Below, in pieces: positions 61,273 to 64,000 of a stretch of 64,000 nt of DNA. Position numbers and translations under genes: made by a program. The DNA is from Cryobacterium arcticum. GTDB lineage: Bacteria; Actinomycetota; Actinomycetes; Actinomycetales; Microbacteriaceae. The number at the start of each line of letters is the position of its first letter. Within the stretch, counting starts at the first letter, position 1. The stretch is from NCBI RefSeq assembly GCF_003185895.1, contig NZ_QHLY01000012.1, positions 186,001-250,000 on the forward strand, read 5' to 3'. The notes below the pieces were generated by a model. The model saw only the letters and a program-made list of their open reading frames with translations. It ran no database searches and was not told where the DNA came from.

Positions 61273-61938
61273 CTAGGCGTCCAACGCCTCGCCGGTCGGG
61301 TCGGCGGCATCCGCGTCGACCAGCGGCATGCCGCCGAGAGGTACACCCGCCCAGGAGATCAGGGTCCAGCCGTCTTCGGGTGACCCGGACAGTTCCACCA
61401 CACCGGTGTTGTCGAGGTCGTGCAGTCCGGCGAACTTGGGCGGCACGTTCGTGGCGCGGGCCGCGGCCCACACCCGGATCGCCGCGCCGTGGCTGAACAC
61501 GGCCGCGGTGTGGGCGCTGGCCGCCGCCACGGCGATGTCGGCGTCGAACCGGTCGAAGAAGGCCTGACCGTTCGGGCCGCCTGGCATCTCCACGTCGAGG
61601 TCTCCGGCTCCCCAGGCGAACACCGTCTTCATGTAGGCGTGCACGGCCGTCTGGTCGCTGCGCCCCTCGAGGGAGCCGGCTTCGATCTCGTGCAGACCGT
61701 CGCCCACCCGGATGTCGAGGCTCCGATCGAGGGCGAGGGGGCCGGCGGTGAGCTGCGTGCGAACGAGCGCGGAGGCATAGACCGCGTCGATCGACTCGAA
61801 CCGCAGCGCCTCGGGGATGGCTGCGGCCTGCCGGGTGCCGAGATCGGTCAAACCGGGGCCGGGCCGGGCGGTATCGAGCCGTCCGAGGACGTTGGCGGGT
61901 GTCTGGCCGTGGCGGATCAGCAAGAGTCGCATAGTCAT
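61273..61938 (-). CDS. Histidine phosphatase superfamily protein
   Basis: 221 residues from ATG 61938 (a second ATG two codons in). LIRHGQTPANVLGRLD carries the catalytic His (about 10) and RHG; second Arg in SALVRTQLTA, and the second His in VFSHGAAIRVWAA. The segment IEAGSLEGRSD is the acid-base side. Cytosolic; substrate unassigned. Convergent with the luciferase-like gene (14 nt apart). Distinct in sequence from the MSMEG_4193 member at 14645. Confidence 0.88.
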   Translation of the reverse strand: MTMRLLLIRHGQTPANVLGRLDTARPGPGLTDLGTRQAAAIPEALRFESIDAVYASALVRTQLTAGPLALDRSLDIRVGDGLHEIEAGSLEGRSDQTAVHAYMKTVFAWGAGDLDVEMPGGPNGQAFFDRFDADIAVAAASAHTAAVFSHGAAIRVWAAARATNVPPKFAGLHDLDNTGVVELSGSPEDGWTLISWAGVPLGGMPLVDADAADPTGEALDA

Positions 61939-62026
61939 TCCAGCATAGGGAGATCGAGGTCCTGTCGGCACGTCAGACGTGACCTGAAGTCGCCTCGAGA
62001 CACGGCTGCCTAACGTAGCCCCGTCG

Positions 62027-63247
62027 TCATCGCCGTCGTCCCCACCGGCCACGACGTCCGCCTCGCCAGTCCCAGCGAAGCTGATGGCGTCGGGCGAGCA
62101 CGAGCGCAATGGTGACGGCGGCGCCCGCGGGAACCAAGCCGGAGACAAGCATGCCCGTCTGCGCGCCGAAATGTTCGATCACCCAGCCCATCAGGGGACT
62201 GCCGAGAGCCTGACCGCCGAGCAAGACCAGCACGTAGACGGACATGACCCGCCCGCGAATGCGGACGTTCGATGACAGTTGCACGAGCGGATTGCAGGCC
62301 ATGAAGAAGAACTGGTTGGCCATGCCGGAGGCTATGAGCACCGCGCCGAACGCCAGCTGATTGGGCATGAGCCCCAGTGACGCCTGAATCAACGCCCATA
62401 CTCCGGCGCAGAAGATCACGGTGCGCAGACGGATCGTGACCCGCAGAGTTGACGCCAGCGCGCCGGAGAGGGCACCCACCGCGACCAGGCTGTTGAACAG
62501 GCCGTAGCCGCCGGCGCCTGCGGCGAAGACGTCCCCTGCAAAGGCGACCAGAAGTACGGGCATGTTGAGGGCGAAGACCGATAGGAACGACATCATCACC
62601 AGCGGCCACAGGATGGTGGGGGTGGCCACCACATATCGCAGACCCTCGCGCAACTGGCCCTTGCTGCGAGGTGTCGGTGGCTTGCGATGCAGCGCCGTGG
62701 TGTCCAGGAGTACCAGGGCGAGCACGGTGAGAAGACACGCCATCCCATTGATCGCGAACGACCAACCGGCCCCGACGGCCACGATCAGCAGTCCACTGAT
62801 CGCTGGGCCGACGAGTCCACCCAGCTGGAAGGCCGAGGAGTTCACGGTGATGGCATTGCGCAGGAACTGCGGGCCCACCATCTCGTTGACGAACACCTGC
62901 CGGGTGGGATTGTCGATGACGGTGACGAGCCCGAGGATGAAGGCGATTACCCAGACATGCCAGACCTCGACCAGGCCGCCCAGTGTGAGAGCCGCGAGGG
63001 TGAGGCTGAGCACCGACGCCGCGGACTGAGTGAACATCAGCAACATCCGTTTGGAGTATCGGTCGACGACCACCCCGCCGATGAGGCCGAAGAGCAGCAT
63101 CGGTGTGAACTGCATGGCCACGGTCACGCCGACGGCGGCGACACTGTCGGTGAGTTGCAGCACCAGCCAGCCCTGGGCGATGCGCTGCATCCAGGTGGCG
63201 GTCATAGCGATCACGTTGGAGATCGTGAACAGTCGAAAGTTGGGCAC
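62027..63247 (-). CDS. MFS transporter (12 helices, DHA3-like)
   Basis: 406 residues from a GTG at 63247; the only in-frame start available there, although reading further upstream gives a family-like Pro-rich prefix ending in TLDSLS without any start codon, so the N terminus may begin inside the LacI gene by a rarer codon. TWMQRIAQGWLVLQLTDS starts the core; GGVVVDRYSKRMLLMF is motif A-like; the C-terminal half has VRIRGRVMSVYVLVLLGGQALGSPLMGW. This resembles the enterobactin/macrolide exporter type (DHA3). Lies 56 nt after the LacI gene and is probably co-transcribed. Confidence 0.88.
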   Translation of the reverse strand: MPNFRLFTISNVIAMTATWMQRIAQGWLVLQLTDSVAAVGVTVAMQFTPMLLFGLIGGVVVDRYSKRMLLMFTQSAASVLSLTLAALTLGGLVEVWHVWVIAFILGLVTVIDNPTRQVFVNEMVGPQFLRNAITVNSSAFQLGGLVGPAISGLLIVAVGAGWSFAINGMACLLTVLALVLLDTTALHRKPPTPRSKGQLREGLRYVVATPTILWPLVMMSFLSVFALNMPVLLVAFAGDVFAAGAGGYGLFNSLVAVGALSGALASTLRVTIRLRTVIFCAGVWALIQASLGLMPNQLAFGAVLIASGMANQFFFMACNPLVQLSSNVRIRGRVMSVYVLVLLGGQALGSPLMGWVIEHFGAQTGMLVSGLVPAGAAVTIALVLARRHQLRWDWRGGRRGRWGRRR

Positions 63248-63302
63248 GCTGAGGGAATCCAGGGTGATTCCCCGCGGGCGGCGGGGCGGGGGAGGCGGGG
63301 CG

Positions 63303-64000
63303 CTAGTTGACAGGCGGTGCCGCCGTTGAACCGCGCACGATCAGTTCGGGTCGAAGGAGCACCGAGCGACCGGGCTCACGGTGGGCGAGTCCATGGTGAG
63401 AGACGATCTCTGCAATGGCCAGCTGCGCCATCTGACTGATCGGTTGGCGCACCGTCGTGAGGGGAGGATCATAGAGATCGGCCAGGATGATGTCGTCGAA
63501 CCCCACAACCGACACGTCACGGCCGACCTGAAGGCCGAGGTCGCGCAGCCCGCGACAGACGCCGAGGGCCGTCATGTCGTTGATGGCCACCACCCCCGTG
63601 GGCGGGTCGGCGGCGGCGAAAATCTCGTGCACCGCGCGTCGGCCCACATCGGCAGCTTCGACATCGCCGAACGGGGACTCGTCTGCGCCTGTCCACAGGG
63701 TCATATCCGCCACCGCGAGCCCTGCAGACTCGACGGCGGAGCAGAATCCCTGGTATCGCCCGGTGCGGTTGACCGAGCGGAGCGAGCCTGAAACGAAGGT
63801 GAGCCTTCGATGGCCGAGGCCAGTCAGATGGGAAGCAGCCAGGTGCCCGCCCACCACGTTGTTGATGCTGATACTCACCACGGTGGACGGATCGTCGGCT
63901 TGGGCGGGGCGGTCGAAGGTGACCAGGCGTAGGCCCTGGTCGATGATGTGGGCCAGGTGATTCAAGGACGGTAGCGAGGTGCAGAGGACGATATCGCGCA
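63303..64000 (-). CDS. LacI-family transcriptional regulator (partial, N terminus beyond right edge)
   Basis: Visible part is the periplasmic-binding-like ligand domain; the frame continues open to the window edge past the TTG at 63965, reading CTSLPSLNHLAHIIDQGLRLV, so the HTH lies outside. Family markers: DRPAQADDPSTVVSISINNVVGGHLAASHL, GHRRLTFVSGSLRSVNRTGRYQGF, AINDMTALGVCRGLRDLGLQVG and SVVGFDDIILADLYDPPLTTVRQPI. LacI proteins sense a sugar. The downstream MFS gene is a candidate target, but the true operon may extend to the right. Confidence 0.9.
   Translation of the reverse strand, partial: RDIVLCTSLPSLNHLAHIIDQGLRLVTFDRPAQADDPSTVVSISINNVVGGHLAASHLTGLGHRRLTFVSGSLRSVNRTGRYQGFCSAVESAGLAVADMTLWTGADESPFGDVEAADVGRRAVHEIFAAADPPTGVVAINDMTALGVCRGLRDLGLQVGRDVSVVGFDDIILADLYDPPLTTVRQPISQMAQLAIAEIVSHHGLAHREPGRSVLLRPELIVRGSTAAPPVN

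Noticed and set aside
1..64000. CRISPR arrays, tRNA or rRNA genes, insertion sequences, prophage
   Set aside because: No regular spacer-repeat arrays, no tRNA cloverleaf or CCA-like ends, no transposase or integrase frames were seen on either strand.

Overview
The window is high-GC DNA with short intergenic gaps, frequent start/stop overlaps (ATGA, GTGA, TGATG), GTG/TTG starts and strong G/C third-position bias. With its actinobacterial family content (MSMEG_4193/DUF3090/SCO1664 trio, PadR-MFS pairs, SnaA/DszA-type flavin enzyme, UPF0303, DUF1992) this points to a chromosomal segment of an actinomycete, most likely Microbacteriaceae (Cryobacterium/Leifsonia-like). No rRNA or marker gene is present, so the genus is an inference. 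I see no prophage, insertion sequence, CRISPR array or tRNA; it reads as ordinary accessory/metabolic chromosome.

Layout. 1-2587: left-truncated FtsX-type permease (minus). 2765-4106: membrane protein and a TetR regulator. 4171-12055: TetR-controlled operon of family-5 solute-binding lipoprotein, two OppD/F-type ATPases, two permeases and a GH3 beta-glycosidase; a coherent oligosaccharide import-and-hydrolysis unit. 12080-17345: a palindromic element, a DUF559 protein, a membrane-anchored NADase-type glycan-binding protein, a lipoprotein, the three-gene phosphatase/DUF3090/kinase-like operon, two REP-like palindromes, and the ArfB-type rescue hydrolase. 17457-32712: alpha/beta hydrolase, HerA-like ATPase, NhaA-DsbA fusion, PadR/MFS efflux pair, two membrane proteins, GlcD-like dehydrogenase, DUF1992, AlkD-like protein, RluA-type pseudouridine synthase, PLP decarboxylase, SixA-like phosphatase, MFS permease.

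32741-44302: arylsulfatase (minus), YqhA-like membrane protein, Gfo/Idh/MocA oxidoreductase with convergent TetR, UPF0303 and TolB-like proteins, RidA, a divergent TetR/metallo-beta-lactamase-fold pair sharing overlapping operators, a GH15 glucoamylase remnant, NUDIX hydrolase, ECF-like sigma factor with membrane partner, and TerC preceded by a yybP-ykoY (manganese) riboswitch. 44658-57183: small protein, membrane protein, DEAD-box helicase, O-acetylhomoserine sulfhydrylase divergent from an SnaA/DszA-like monooxygenase, NmrA-like protein, DUF1272, alpha/beta hydrolase, acyl-CoA ligase, and a two-component system whose sensor appears to hold two membrane/kinase modules in one chain. 57363-64000: a truncated remnant, a PadR regulator with an operator across its own promoter, a secreted lytic transglycosylase, ICMT-like methyltransferase, luciferase-like oxidoreductase, histidine phosphatase, MFS permease and a right-truncated LacI regulator.

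The best-supported functional units are the ABC/GH3 operon with its TetR operator, the riboswitch-TerC unit, the TetR/MBL divergon, the autoregulated PadR gene and the two-component system. The most unusual items are the duplicated-module sensor kinase, the NhaA-DsbA fusion, the uncharacterised phosphatase/DUF3090/kinase-like operon and the palindromic intergenic repeats. Many very long open frames opposite real genes (up to 1127 codons) are composition artefacts and were left out.
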